64,000 nucleotides of DNA from Ampullimonas aquatilis (GCF_049675895.1 NZ_CP183834.1:558001-622000), one strand, 5' to 3'. Positions 8,674 through 17,760 are shown, counted from the first letter of the stretch. The notes: generated from the sequence alone by a model not told the origin. Numbers and translations: made by a program.

Positions 8674-9254
8674 AGTGTCCTCCCCAGGCAAGTGCGCAGT
8701 TTATCCAGGCCACGACGAATCCAGGTTTTGACGGTGCCGAGTGGCAAGGTCAGCCGTTCGGCCAGTTCGCCATGCGAGAGGTCGGCAAAGTAAGCCAGAT
8801 TGATTGCCTCGCGCTGCCTGCTTTCCAGTTGTCCCAGACAATGGGACAGGGCGCGTGCATTCTGGCCAGCCAGGTAAAGGTCGGCCGGTCCGGCATCGGG
8901 GGATTCGATCACAGCTTCCATTTCTTCAGTCAGTTCATCCGTTATTTGAGCGCGCCGTAAAAAATCCAGCGTCCGGTTGCGGGCAATCGTGCACAGCCAG
9001 GCCATCGGCTCGGCACGATTGGGGTCGTAATCAGCGGCGTGGTTCCAGATATTGATAAAGACTTCCTGCAAAACCTCTTCGGCCACGCTGCGGTTATTGT
9101 GAATACGCAGGATCACGCCAAACAGTTTCGACGAAATCGCAGAATAAAGCCGCGCAAAGGCAACTTTGTCACCCTGGGCGCTTTTCAGCAGCTCGGCCTG
9201 CAACTGCTCGCTGCTGGGCGCGGCAGACAAAGGCGGCTTGTTGTTATCGCTCAT
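8670..9254 (-). CDS. ECF-type RNA polymerase sigma factor (SigK/RpoE group)
   Basis: A 194-residue sigma-70 family protein with only regions 2 and 4. Region 2 is seen at residues 40-110 (VAEEVLQEVFINIWNHAADY, then AWLCTIARNRTLDFLRR). Region 4, with its helix-turn-helix, is at 140-190 (LAYFADLSHGELAERLTLPL, then GTVKTWIRRGLDKLR). It is co-transcribed with the anti-sigma gene immediately downstream. Its ATG lies at the edge of a repeat R copy whose hairpin and promoter-like end form the 5' leader, an unusual arrangement. ECF sigmas often transcribe their own operon; I did not recognise a GGAAC-type promoter here. Confidence 0.94.
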   Translation of the reverse strand: MSDNNKPPLSAAPSSEQLQAELLKSAQGDKVAFARLYSAISSKLFGVILRIHNNRSVAEEVLQEVFINIWNHAADYDPNRAEPMAWLCTIARNRTLDFLRRAQITDELTEEMEAVIESPDAGPADLYLAGQNARALSHCLGQLESRQREAINLAYFADLSHGELAERLTLPLGTVKTWIRRGLDKLRTCLGRTL

Positions 9255-9256
9255 GA

Positions 9257-9354
9257 GTTTATATACTCTCTAATGGTATTTAAAACGATATAGTAAATAG
9301 GCACTTAACAAGCTGATTTAATCATGTACTCTATGGGAGTACGGTATTTTTTGG
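9257..9354 (-). repeat. Dispersed repeat R, copy 3 (in the ECF sigma leader)
   Basis: On the minus strand it reads CCAAAAAATACC, hairpin GTACTC-N5-GAGTAC, core TTAAGTGCCTATT, then TTTTAAATACC and GAGTATATAAAC, ending just before the sigma gene ATG. The core has two changes from the consensus. The TATATA falls where the other copies have TATATT. Confidence 0.65.
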
Positions 9355-9666
9355 CGATTTCTCCATTGTTTTCAACGCCCCATCCTGTGACCAGCACAGC
9401 GTTTTTCAGGCTCGACCAGTTAACTTATCGAGTGTTCAAGGCATATTGTCGGGCGCATTGAAATAGCTGGTATCGACCACCAGACGCCATCTCAACGTGT
9501 TACCTAGCCGCCATTGTGCACCGGATTTGCCCGGAAAGACCATGCTAAGATTCAGCCAATTTTGCAGCGATCAGTATGACTTTGCCAGACTGCTTATCAT
9601 GGCTTTTCCGTTGCTGCTCTCGCTGCCCTTGTCTCTGTTGCTGGCTGCCCCGTGCGCCGCCGCAGA
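9355..9666. other. Intergenic region upstream of hemC
   Basis: About 310 bp between repeat R copy 3 and the hemC start. It must hold the hemC promoter. The only other structure I see is a short minus-strand reading frame that looks like a gene remnant (listed separately). Confidence 0.4.
9436..9543 (-). pseudogene. Possible remnant of a protein-coding gene (C-terminal fragment)
   Basis: A 35-codon frame, open a further 9 codons upstream, with protein-like composition (SGAQWRLGNTLRWRLVV, then DTSYFNAPDNMP) and a proper stop. The alternating aromatic and polar residues resemble the end of an outer-membrane barrel strand. No ribosome site precedes the ATG and no longer frame joins it. It may be the tail of a decayed gene or chance. 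I cannot name a family. Confidence 0.25.
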
Positions 9667-10659
9667 ATGACCGCTACCGATTTTAAGAATGACGCCATTG
9701 TGACTGCATCCACTTTTCCTACTTTCAGCGCTCCTCAACAACTCGTTATTGCCTCGCGTGAATCGCGCCTTGCCATGTGGCAGGCCGAACATGTGGCTGC
9801 CTGCCTGCGCCAACTTTATCCGCAATGCGCGGTCAGCATTTTGGGTATGACCACCCAGGGTGACCAGATTCTGGATCGCACGCTTTCCAAAGTCGGCGGC
9901 AAAGGCTTGTTTGTCAAAGAACTGGAAGCCGCCTTGCTCGAAGGTCGCGCCGATCTGGCGGTGCATTCCTTAAAGGATGTGCCGATGGTGCTGCCCGAGG
10001 GATTGACGCTGTCGACAGTGATGGAACGTGAAGATCCGCGCGATGCACTGGTCTCGCCACGCTACACCGCACTGGCGCAATTGCCAGCCGGTGCCGTGGT
10101 GGGCACTTCCAGTCTGCGCCGCGAATCGCAATTGCGTGCTGCTTATCCGCAGCTCACCATCCAACCCTTGCGTGGCAATCTCGATACCCGCCTCGGCAGG
10201 CTCGACAAGGGCGAGTACGACGCCATCATGCTCGCGGCCGCTGGCTTAAAGCGCTTGGGTTTGAGTGCGCGGATTGCCGCGCATTTATCGCTGGCCGACA
10301 GTCTGCCCGCCGCCGGCCAGGGCGCCTTGGGGATTGAAATTGTCAGTAACCGTCCCGAACTGGCCGCCTGGCTTGCACCACTCAATCATCCAGCCACCTT
10401 GCTGGCGGTCGCAGCCGAACGCCAGGTTTCACTCGCTTTGGGCGGCAGTTGCTCCGTGCCGCTGGCTGCACATGCCCATTGGCAGGGTAGTGAACTGGTT
10501 TTGCAGGCCATGGTAGCTGCCACCGATGGCAAGCAGGTCATCAAGGCCGAAGCACGTGCCGCGCTCCATGACGCTGCGGCAGCCCGCATCTTGGGTCAGT
10601 CAGTGGCTGACCAATTGATTGCGCAAGGTGCACAGGCTATTCTGGACGCACTCGCATGA
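9667..10659 (+). CDS. hemC: Hydroxymethylbilane synthase (porphobilinogen deaminase)
   Basis: About 330 residues. It polymerises four porphobilinogens into hydroxymethylbilane in tetrapyrrole synthesis. Family motifs are clear: the N-terminal IASRESRLAMWQAEHV, then SKVGGKGLFVKELE, AVHSLKDVP, and GTSSLRRESQLRA. The dipyrromethane cofactor cysteine is C262 in GGSCSVP. The N-terminus is longer than in E. coli by about 20 residues; I use the ATG at 9667, though an ATG at 9652 is also in frame. The stop overlaps the hemD start by 4 bp (ATGA), so the two are coupled. This is the first gene of hemC-hemD-hemX-hemY. Confidence 0.96.
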   Translation: MTATDFKNDAIVTASTFPTFSAPQQLVIASRESRLAMWQAEHVAACLRQLYPQCAVSILGMTTQGDQILDRTLSKVGGKGLFVKELEAALLEGRADLAVHSLKDVPMVLPEGLTLSTVMEREDPRDALVSPRYTALAQLPAGAVVGTSSLRRESQLRAAYPQLTIQPLRGNLDTRLGRLDKGEYDAIMLAAAGLKRLGLSARIAAHLSLADSLPAAGQGALGIEIVSNRPELAAWLAPLNHPATLLAVAAERQVSLALGGSCSVPLAAHAHWQGSELVLQAMVAATDGKQVIKAEARAALHDAAAARILGQSVADQLIAQGAQAILDALA

Positions 10660-11477
10660 TTGTTGTCGTCACTCGCCCAATCGGGCAGGCCGATAAACTG
10701 GCCAATGCCTTGCGTGCCGAGCAATTCACGCCCGCAATCTTTCCACTGCTCGATATTGAGCCAACCGATGATCCGGCTGACTTGCAGGCTGCACTCGCGC
10801 AATTGGCACAGTTTGATTGCGTGGTCTTTGTCAGTCCCAATGCGCTTGCTCATGCCTTAACGCCAGCCCATTTGCGTGCCGCCGCCTGTTCCATCTGGCC
10901 AAACCATTTGCCCATAGCGGTGATGGGGCCGGGCAGCGTGACTGCGGTACAGGCTTTTGCCGGTGCGCATCCGCAGTTTATGACGAGCCCCGACATCATT
11001 GCGCCACAAAGCCGCTTTGATTCGGAAACCCTCTATCAGGATTTATCGGCCCGCTTTGGCAGTTTGCAAGGCAAACGGTTTTTGATCGTGCGCGGCAATA
11101 GCGGCCGTGAATGGCTGGCCGATACCCTGCGCGCTGACGGTGCTGACGTCACCCTGGTGGAAGCCTATCAGCGCCATGCGCCCAAACTCAATACCGTGCG
11201 CTATGTGGCCTTGTTGCGCCTGTTGCAACAAAACACTGGCGAGGCCGTGATCTGGACCATTACCAGCTCTGAGAGCGTGCGCCATTTTGTTGATCTGATC
11301 CGGCAAATTTGCTGGGGCGAACCCGAGCTGGACTTCAATCAATTGCAAGCCACCATGCAGCTCTACATGCCGCATGGCCGGATTGTGGAAGTGGCCCGCG
11401 CGGCAGGTTTTCAAAACTGCACATTGACCGAGGCGGGCGACGAAGGTTTACTGGCGGCTTTGTGCGCCACCCGGTAA
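10656..11477 (+). CDS. hemD: Uroporphyrinogen-III synthase
   Basis: A 273-residue HemD. It closes and inverts ring D of hydroxymethylbilane to give uroporphyrinogen III. Family members diverge strongly, but the N-terminal VVTRPIGQADKLANALRAE, the middle VFVSPNALAHAL, and the C-terminal WTITSSESVRHFVDL fit the two-lobed HemD4 fold. The 4-bp overlap with hemC supports the call. About 200 bp separate it from hemX, so hemX may have its own promoter. Confidence 0.93.
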   Translation: MIVVVTRPIGQADKLANALRAEQFTPAIFPLLDIEPTDDPADLQAALAQLAQFDCVVFVSPNALAHALTPAHLRAAACSIWPNHLPIAVMGPGSVTAVQAFAGAHPQFMTSPDIIAPQSRFDSETLYQDLSARFGSLQGKRFLIVRGNSGREWLADTLRADGADVTLVEAYQRHAPKLNTVRYVALLRLLQQNTGEAVIWTITSSESVRHFVDLIRQICWGEPELDFNQLQATMQLYMPHGRIVEVARAAGFQNCTLTEAGDEGLLAALCATR

Positions 11478-11678
11478 AGCATGCTGTGCTTGACCAGGCG
11501 CGGTATGACAGCCACCGCAACGCTAAAGCAATAAGGCCAACCAGCGCGTTGTACTAAACCAGAACATTGCGCCAACCAGCGCACGAATCAGTATTCCACA
11601 AGTCCCGCAAGGCGCTACAATCAGTTTTCCCCCTGTTTATGCTTCATTGATGCTTCCCACTTTGCTCAGGGATTACGC

Positions 11679-12878
11679 TTGGAATCTTCACCATTGACAA
11701 CCCAGCTCGAACCCATGCCGCATGAGCCTGCTCTGCGCGCCAGTCCTCATCGTTACCGTTTTGCCCGCATCCTGCGGCAGTTGCAGCATCTGCTGTTTCT
11801 GGCGCTGATTGTGGGTGTCGTGCTGCTGGCTTACCTGTTCTATTCGCTCAATACCCGCATTGATCATGTTCAGACCGAACTGGCCAAGCGTCAGCAAACC
11901 AACGATACCTCGGTGGCCGAAGCCAAAACCCTGGCTAAACAGGCTTTTGAATCCCTCAATGATGTGCAGGCCAAATATGGTTTGCTCGAAGGCCGTATCA
12001 CCGATTCACAAAGTCAGCAGGCCGCACTGGAGCAGATGTACCAGGAGCTGGCGCGCAATCGTGACGAGTGGGCGCTGGCCGAAGTGGAGCAAGTATTGTC
12101 GACAGCCAGTCAGCAATTACAGCTGTCGGGCAATGTGCAGGGCGCCCTGATTGCACTGGCCAATGCCGATATGCGTTTGTCTCATGGCGATAAACCCCAG
12201 TTCATTGCCATGCGTCGCGCCATCAATCGCGATATTGAAAAACTCAAGGCTTTGCCGGCGCTTGATCTGGCCGGTCTGGCCGTACAGATTGACGAACTGG
12301 CCAATCAGGTCGATGTGCTGCCCATGCTGACGGATAGCGTGTTGCCTGATAACAAGCCGGAGGCCAGGCCAGTTGCAGTTGATGCCAGGGATAAAGCCAG
12401 CAGCAAGCCCATCGCCAAAGCAGGCAAGGGCAGCAGTAAAACGGGCGATGCCGCCAATGCCGCGAACGAGGTTGCCGTAGACGTAGTGCCGGGCCCGTTT
12501 GAACATGTCAAAGTCTGGCTCAGCCAGTTTGCTCGCGAATCGGCCAATCAGGTCTTGCAACTGGTACGTGTGCGTGAAGTGCAAAAACCGGATGCGCTCT
12601 ATACCTCGCCCGATCAGGCTTTTTTCATTCGTGAAAATATCAAGCTGCGACTTTTCAATGCGCGTCTGGCATTGCTGTCCCGCAATGAAAAAACTTTCCG
12701 TTCCGATCTGGCCAAAGCGCAGAGCGATATTTCACAATACTTTGATTCCGGCTCGCGCAAAACGGCGGTGGTAGTCAATGGTCTGCGGCAAATTCAGAGC
12801 AGCATTGTGAACATCGAATTACCCAGCTTGTCGGACAGCCTTGCCGCAGTGCGCAGCTACAAGCCAAAAACCAATTAA
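11679..12878 (+). CDS. hemX: HemX, membrane protein of the heme operon
   Basis: A 399-residue bitopic membrane protein. One membrane helix lies near residues 35-55 (LLFLALIVGVVLLAYLFYSL), followed by a coiled-coil periplasmic segment (NTRIDHVQTELAKRQQTND) and the HemX domain (EVEQVLSTASQQLQLSGNVQ, then ALIALANADMRL). HemX proteins were once annotated as uroporphyrinogen methyltransferases but lack that catalytic domain. Their role is unproven and may be to organise the heme enzymes. A low-complexity lysine/serine/alanine linker sits near residues 230-265. I place the start at TTG 11679, with CAGGGA upstream; an ATG at 11715 is an alternative. The position between hemD and hemY is standard for the group. 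Confidence 0.9.
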   Translation: MESSPLTTQLEPMPHEPALRASPHRYRFARILRQLQHLLFLALIVGVVLLAYLFYSLNTRIDHVQTELAKRQQTNDTSVAEAKTLAKQAFESLNDVQAKYGLLEGRITDSQSQQAALEQMYQELARNRDEWALAEVEQVLSTASQQLQLSGNVQGALIALANADMRLSHGDKPQFIAMRRAINRDIEKLKALPALDLAGLAVQIDELANQVDVLPMLTDSVLPDNKPEARPVAVDARDKASSKPIAKAGKGSSKTGDAANAANEVAVDVVPGPFEHVKVWLSQFARESANQVLQLVRVREVQKPDALYTSPDQAFFIRENIKLRLFNARLALLSRNEKTFRSDLAKAQSDISQYFDSGSRKTAVVVNGLRQIQSSIVNIELPSLSDSLAAVRSYKPKTN

Positions 12879-12890
12879 GGATCATCATTC

Positions 12891-14105
12891 ATGAAAACCT
12901 TGATCTGGGGCGCCTTGCTCTTTGCCCTTGCCGCCATTTTGGCGATGTTGTTGCAACATAATGAAGGCAATGTCGTACTGTTTTATCCACCGTATCGGGT
13001 CGATATCAATCTGAGCTTGTTTGCCGCGACCTTGCTGCTGCTGTTTGGTCTGTTTTATTTTCTGATTCGCTCCGTCATCGTTACCTGGAATATGCCGGCG
13101 CGCGTCGCCAATTACCGTCAGCGTCAGCTGGAGCGCAAGGCCAATGCCGCTTTGCGTGAGTCCTTGCTGGCATTTTTTGAAGGTCGCTTTGCGCGTACTG
13201 AACGGCTCAGTGCAACTGCCGCCGATCTACCCGTCAATCAGGATGTCGCTGCCTTACTGGCTGCTCGGGCTGCGCAACGCATGCAGGAAAACGAACGTCA
13301 GCAGAACTGGCTCAATCATGTCACCAACAAGCAGGCACAGACTGCCCGGCTGGTGACCGAAGCCGAATTGCATGTCGATAATCGTCAGCCCAGCGCCGCG
13401 TTGGCGGCGATTGCTCAACTGCAGTCCCAGGGCGCACGTCATATCCATACCTTGCGTTTGGCACTCAAGGCCAATCAGCAACTGTCACGTTGGTCAGAGG
13501 TGATTCGACTGGTGCGTTTGCTGGCCAAGCGGGAAGCGTTGCATGTGGTGGTGGCCACTGAAATCAAGCGGCGTGCTTATGAGAGTCTGTTTCAGGAACG
13601 TCAGCATGACAGCGAAGCGCTCAAGCGCATCTGGAAAGATATGCCCAGTGAGGATCGGATTGATCCTTTCATCGCTTTGTCAGCAGCGCGCACCCTGGTC
13701 AAAGGTCAGTTATTTGGCGAGGCAAGAGATATTCTCGAAAATGCCCTCAGACAAAACTGGCAAAGCGAGCTGGTATTGCAATACGTATCTTGTGCCGGTG
13801 ATCAGCCGCAGGGGATGATTGAACAGGCTGAACGCTGGCTCGAAGTCCATCCCGATGATGCTGCGCTACAACTGACCATGGCGCGTTTATGTGTGCTGAT
13901 CCAGTTGTGGGGCAAAGCCAATAAGCATTTTGATATGGCCATTGCACTGGCCGAGCGCAAGGATATTGCCAAGAAAATTGATGCTTTGTTGCCACAGATT
14001 GCGCGCTCGGCTCACGCAGAATTGGCCGAAATGCTTGAATCACAGGGCAAACTTGACACTGCATTGATCCATTACCGCTTGGCGGCACAGAGCAAGCCGC
14101 TATAA
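12891..14105 (+). CDS. hemY: HemY, inner-membrane TPR protein of the heme operon
   Basis: 404 residues. The N-terminus has two membrane helices (LIWGALLFALAAILAMLLQH and LFAATLLLLFGLFYFLIRSV), the HemY_N region, followed by a cytoplasmic TPR-rich helical domain. This protobacterial HemY is not the Bacillus protoporphyrinogen oxidase of the same name; its role in late heme synthesis is linked to protoporphyrin handling but is not settled. It begins 12 bp after hemX and is clearly co-transcribed with it. The ppa gene follows 62 bp later, possibly from its own promoter. Confidence 0.92.
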   Translation: MKTLIWGALLFALAAILAMLLQHNEGNVVLFYPPYRVDINLSLFAATLLLLFGLFYFLIRSVIVTWNMPARVANYRQRQLERKANAALRESLLAFFEGRFARTERLSATAADLPVNQDVAALLAARAAQRMQENERQQNWLNHVTNKQAQTARLVTEAELHVDNRQPSAALAAIAQLQSQGARHIHTLRLALKANQQLSRWSEVIRLVRLLAKREALHVVVATEIKRRAYESLFQERQHDSEALKRIWKDMPSEDRIDPFIALSAARTLVKGQLFGEARDILENALRQNWQSELVLQYVSCAGDQPQGMIEQAERWLEVHPDDAALQLTMARLCVLIQLWGKANKHFDMAIALAERKDIAKKIDALLPQIARSAHAELAEMLESQGKLDTALIHYRLAAQSKPL

Positions 14106-14167
14106 TCTGCCCAGTCTAGTCATTCTTCACCATTTTTCGTATTCATCAACTCTTACATATAATTATC

Positions 14168-14695
14168 ATGAGCTTCGACAAAATCCCAGCTGGTAAAGAT
14201 TTGCCTAACGATTTCAACGTCATCATTGAAATCCCTGCAGAACACGATCCTGTCAAATACGAGGTTGACAAGGAAACTGGCGCTTTGTGGGTAGACCGTT
14301 TCATCGGTACCGGCATGCGTTACCCAGCCAACTACGGCTACATTCCACAAACGCTGGCTGGTGACGGTGATCCCGTTGACGCCTTGGTCATCACACCATT
14401 CCCATTGCTGGCAGGTGCTGCCGTTAAATGCCGCGCCGTTGGCATTTTGAAAATGACCGACGAAAAAGGCCAGGATGCCAAACTGGTTGTGGTGCCGGTC
14501 GACAAGGTTTGCCCAATGACGGCCAATATCAAGGCGTTGAGCGATGTACCAGAGCACCTTAAAGCACGTATCCAGCATTTCTTTGAACAATACAAGGCGC
14601 TGGAAAAAGGCAAATGGGTCAAGATTGAAGGTTGGGGCGGCATTGAAGACGCGCATGTTGAAATCATGGATGGCGTAAAAAACTACAAGCCCTGA
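14168..14695 (+). CDS. ppa: Inorganic pyrophosphatase (family I)
   Basis: A 175-residue soluble pyrophosphatase that hydrolyses PPi and pulls biosynthetic reactions forward. The metal-binding signature DGDPVDALV is present at about residues 75-83, with the preceding YPANYGYIPQTL. The start sequence MSFDKIPAGKDLPNDFNVII is typical of proteobacterial Ppa. Codons are strongly biased as in highly expressed genes. It is followed by an intrinsic terminator. Confidence 0.97.
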   Translation: MSFDKIPAGKDLPNDFNVIIEIPAEHDPVKYEVDKETGALWVDRFIGTGMRYPANYGYIPQTLAGDGDPVDALVITPFPLLAGAAVKCRAVGILKMTDEKGQDAKLVVVPVDKVCPMTANIKALSDVPEHLKARIQHFFEQYKALEKGKWVKIEGWGGIEDAHVEIMDGVKNYKP

Positions 14696-14738
14696 TTCAA
14701 AATCAAGGGTTGAGTCAGTCACTCAAAATGAGTAACTC

Positions 14739-14768
14739 AAAAAAGACCTCGCTTGCGAGGTCTTTTTT
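14739..14768 (+). terminator. Intrinsic terminator after ppa
   Basis: AAAAAAGACCTCGC and GCGAGGTCTTTTTT pair around a TT loop and end in a T run, 43 bp past the ppa stop. It probably ends the heme-ppa transcript. Confidence 0.95.
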
Positions 14769-14914
14769 ATGTCTGGCTCAAAGAGATAAATGTCGGAAAA
14801 ATGCGAATTAGTTGTCTTCTGATTCTATGAGAACAAGATTTGTCATAGACTCCTCTATAAAATAGTAAGCAAATTTAACATTTGTCTTTACCGTGAATTA
14901 ATTGGGAGATTTTT

Positions 14915-15625
14915 ATGAAACGCACACTACTGGCCTCCGCTGTTCTGTTATCCATATTGACTGCCTGTGGTGGTGGTGGTGATGGCATTCTCATTTGGTC
15001 TGTTCCTGCTTATAAAGCCACCACGCCGACTACTGCGGCAGCAGAACCCGCTACCTTGACGCTGGATGGTGCTAACGCCATTACGCTGGCAGCCAATGAT
15101 ATTCAAGTCATTTCCGGTACAGTTGCTGCACCCAAACTGACTAAATCATCCAAGACACCCAATGCTCCAAGCTATACCCTGTTGAGCCAGGCTGAAGCCG
15201 GTGTTATTCAATTATGTGATAGTGGCGTGAGCAAAAATGTTCTGACAGCGGCTTCAGCCACCAAATTGAGCTCTGCAGATGTTGCTACGCTGGTTGGTAA
15301 AACCTTTGACTATTATCAGGATTGTGCAGTCGCAGCCACGTTGACTTTTGCTATAACAATGCCCACTTTGGGAACGGATTTTTTTGCCACCTATATTGAC
15401 TCTCAAGGCGACAAAGTCAGCATCACGTTGGATACCATCAAGGCCAATCTGGATGGGCAGCCAACGCCGGATCCTTTCAATACGGCTACTGCGTTGGATC
15501 ACCTGTGGTTCTATAAATATGTATCTACCGATATTTCGACCAATACCTCCAAGACTTTCTATTTCATCGCCGAAAGCCAGGAGCTGAATGGCACGCGCAT
15601 TGTTGGTTACTATGTCGCCAGATAA
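14915..15625 (+). CDS. Uncharacterised lipoprotein, shares a C-terminal domain with the next gene
   Basis: 236 residues. A lipoprotein signal peptide ends at LTAC with the lipidated cysteine at C18, followed by a glycine-rich tether (GGGGDG). No known domain is recognised. The C-terminal half holds two cysteines 36 residues apart (QLC at C101 and QDC at C137) with LVGKTF starting 11 residues before the second. The same pattern occurs at the end of the Calx-beta lipoprotein 270 bp downstream. It would be anchored to the outer membrane by its lipid. A ribosome site, GGGAG, precedes the ATG. Function unknown. Confidence 0.75.
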   Translation: MKRTLLASAVLLSILTACGGGGDGILIWSVPAYKATTPTTAAAEPATLTLDGANAITLAANDIQVISGTVAAPKLTKSSKTPNAPSYTLLSQAEAGVIQLCDSGVSKNVLTAASATKLSSADVATLVGKTFDYYQDCAVAATLTFAITMPTLGTDFFATYIDSQGDKVSITLDTIKANLDGQPTPDPFNTATALDHLWFYKYVSTDISTNTSKTFYFIAESQELNGTRIVGYYVAR

Positions 15626-15694
15626 GCTTGTTGTGTCTGCTTAGTGTTGATTGTCAGTCTGACCCACTGGCAACATAGCAAAATCTGTCTCCTC

Positions 15695-15731
15695 AAAAGG
15701 CTCTGATAGCATAGGCTCATCAGGGCCTTTT
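15695..15731 (+). terminator. Intrinsic terminator between the two lipoprotein genes
   Basis: AAAAGGCTCTGAT pairs with ATCAGGGCCTTTT around an 11-nt loop, with one U-G pair. It separates the two lipoprotein genes into distinct transcripts. Confidence 0.75.
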
Positions 15732-15895
15732 GGTTTTGTGGCGATGTTATTCATCACAAGCTAAAAACATTGTTAATAGCCACGCATTCAACTGAATAAA
15801 GTGCATTTTTTCTCACCGGCCATATTTACTAGTAACTAAAATGAACGCCTGTAATAATTCTTTCATCAACTCCGATAACAGGGGACCCTTATCAA

Positions 15896-17719
15896 ATGAA
15901 TACTAAAATCAAATTGTTGGCAGCTACAGTTGCTGCGCTTGGCTTATCAGCTTGTGGCGGTGGTGGCTCTTCTACTCCTACTCCGGCACCAGTGCAAGCA
16001 GTGATTTCTTCAGTCGCTGAATTTTCTCCTGTCGTTGAAGGTGCATACGCAACTGCCGGCGTGACATTTGACAAAGCCACAATTTCAGATGCAGTAATTA
16101 CACTGACGCTGGCGGATGGTTCCGCTACATTAGCTAACGGTGATTACTCATCAACTATTCAGTATTCACTGAACGGCACTGATTTTGTTGACGTTGGTGC
16201 GGATGGCAAAGTGACAGTTCCAACGGGTACAACTTCAGTTCAAGTCAGAGTCCATGCACTTGCTGATAATGTCGTTGAGTCAGATGAAGCTTTTACTATA
16301 ACAGTTCATCTAGAGGGTACGGCGGCAACCAATGATGTTTCTAGAACGATCACGATTCAGAATTCCACTGTTAACGCAGTTCTTGCCACAGCCCCTAATG
16401 TTTCTGCGACCGAAGGTCAGAATGCTGATGTAGTGGTCACACTAGATAAGGCGTCTTTAAATACAGCCACCGTGACTGCCGACTTGGTGAATGTTGCCAC
16501 TTCTGCAGCGGATTACACCTTGCCACTGCAAGTATCTTTTGATGGCGGTACAACATTTAATGCGGTTAGTGGTAGCAACATCACAGTTCCAGCAGGCACA
16601 ACGACTTTCACCGTTCGCCTGGTAACGGCTACTGACGCAGTGGTTGAGGGTGATGAAACAGCAACACTGACATTGACACCTGATGGTACCAATATTGGTG
16701 CTGGTGCATTGACTTCTACCATCACCATTCAAAATACCAACCTGCCGGTGATTCAATTTGTGTCCAGCCCAAGTGGTGCAGAGGGTGCCAATATTGACTC
16801 AACAGTAACTTTGAGCGCAACCACAGTAGCCGCTTCTTCAGTGACTTTGACTTTGGGTGGTGGTACTTCTACAGCGACTGCTACAGCAGATTACAGCAAC
16901 AATCTGTTGGTATCCAAAGATAATTTTGCTACATCGACATCTGTTGCTTCTGGTGGTACTTATGCAATTCCTGTCGGTACAGCAAATTTCAAAGTTCGCA
17001 TTGCCGCAGCTAGCGATACTCTGGTTGAGGGGAATGAAACAGTTAAATTGACCGTTGCACCTGTTGCAGGCATCTCTGGTACTAGCGTTGTTGGTACGAC
17101 AACGATTACTGATGTATTGAGTGCTGCATGGCCAGTTTCAACATACTTGGAATTCTCGGCAACTAGCTTTACCTCTGTGAGCCGTCCACGCATTAGTCCA
17201 TCTACTTCTGTTCACTTTAATGTGGCTGGTGTTGATACGACATTGGCTGGGACATCTGGTGCTGTGACTTCTACAGGTGGATTTAGCGTCTTTGATTCTG
17301 CCGCAGGTGATGATCGTCATGCATTGCAACTTTGCCCAGCGCCAAGTGCTGGCACTGAAAGTGATAACTTGGTATTGGTAGATGGTACAACGCCAATTGC
17401 TAGTGCAGTTGAATTGGTTGGTTTGACATTTAAATCTTCCGCAGATTGTGCTGGTACTGCAACTGAGACGATCACATTTAATAATGATGGTACGGCTACA
17501 TATACTAATGGTGGTGCACCATCGACAATTCCTGCTGGTGCAGTAGGTACAGCAGGTACTGTACTGAATGACTTTGGTATGGATGCTAATCGAGTACCAT
17601 TTGCTGGGAATGGTAAATACTTTGTCTACAAAAATGCAGGTCGAATTTATTTTGTAGAAGTATTGAATGATACCGGTACTCCAGTTAACAGTTACGTCCG
17701 TCTGTGGGTACAGCAATAA
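15896..17719 (+). CDS. Calx-beta repeat surface lipoprotein
   Basis: A 607-residue lipoprotein: signal peptide ending LSAC (lipidated C20), a Gly/Ser/Thr/Pro tether, then three Calx-beta-like repeats of about 125 residues. Each repeat has an acidic opening (VVEGAYATAGV; TEGQNADVVVTL; AEGANIDSTVTL) and a VEGDET-type calcium motif near its end (VVESDEAFTITV; VVEGDETATLTL; LVEGNETVKLTV). The last 130 residues form a separate domain with C480 and C518, matching the end of the preceding lipoprotein. Calx-beta modules bind calcium and often occur in adhesins. Codon use is more A/T-rich than in the neighbours. Partner and function are unknown. Confidence 0.85.
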   Translation: MNTKIKLLAATVAALGLSACGGGGSSTPTPAPVQAVISSVAEFSPVVEGAYATAGVTFDKATISDAVITLTLADGSATLANGDYSSTIQYSLNGTDFVDVGADGKVTVPTGTTSVQVRVHALADNVVESDEAFTITVHLEGTAATNDVSRTITIQNSTVNAVLATAPNVSATEGQNADVVVTLDKASLNTATVTADLVNVATSAADYTLPLQVSFDGGTTFNAVSGSNITVPAGTTTFTVRLVTATDAVVEGDETATLTLTPDGTNIGAGALTSTITIQNTNLPVIQFVSSPSGAEGANIDSTVTLSATTVAASSVTLTLGGGTSTATATADYSNNLLVSKDNFATSTSVASGGTYAIPVGTANFKVRIAAASDTLVEGNETVKLTVAPVAGISGTSVVGTTTITDVLSAAWPVSTYLEFSATSFTSVSRPRISPSTSVHFNVAGVDTTLAGTSGAVTSTGGFSVFDSAAGDDRHALQLCPAPSAGTESDNLVLVDGTTPIASAVELVGLTFKSSADCAGTATETITFNNDGTATYTNGGAPSTIPAGAVGTAGTVLNDFGMDANRVPFAGNGKYFVYKNAGRIYFVEVLNDTGTPVNSYVRLWVQQ

Positions 17720-17732
17720 TCTGTTGTTACGT

Positions 17733-17760
17733 AAAAAACCCCGCTTCGGCGGGGTTTTTT
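17733..17760 (+). terminator. Intrinsic terminator after the Calx-beta gene
   Basis: AAAAAACCCCGC and GCGGGGTTTTTT pair around a short TTCG loop, starting 14 bp after the stop codon. Confidence 0.95.

Noticed and set aside
9652..9666. Alternative hemC start at 9652
   Set aside because: It adds only MRRRR; the ATG at 9667 is equally placed and closer to family length. Not decidable by eye.
15896..17719. Repeated blocks that might be a CRISPR-like or tandem DNA repeat
   Set aside because: The periodicity (about 125 residues) is in the protein (Calx-beta modules); the DNA has no short direct repeats with spacers.
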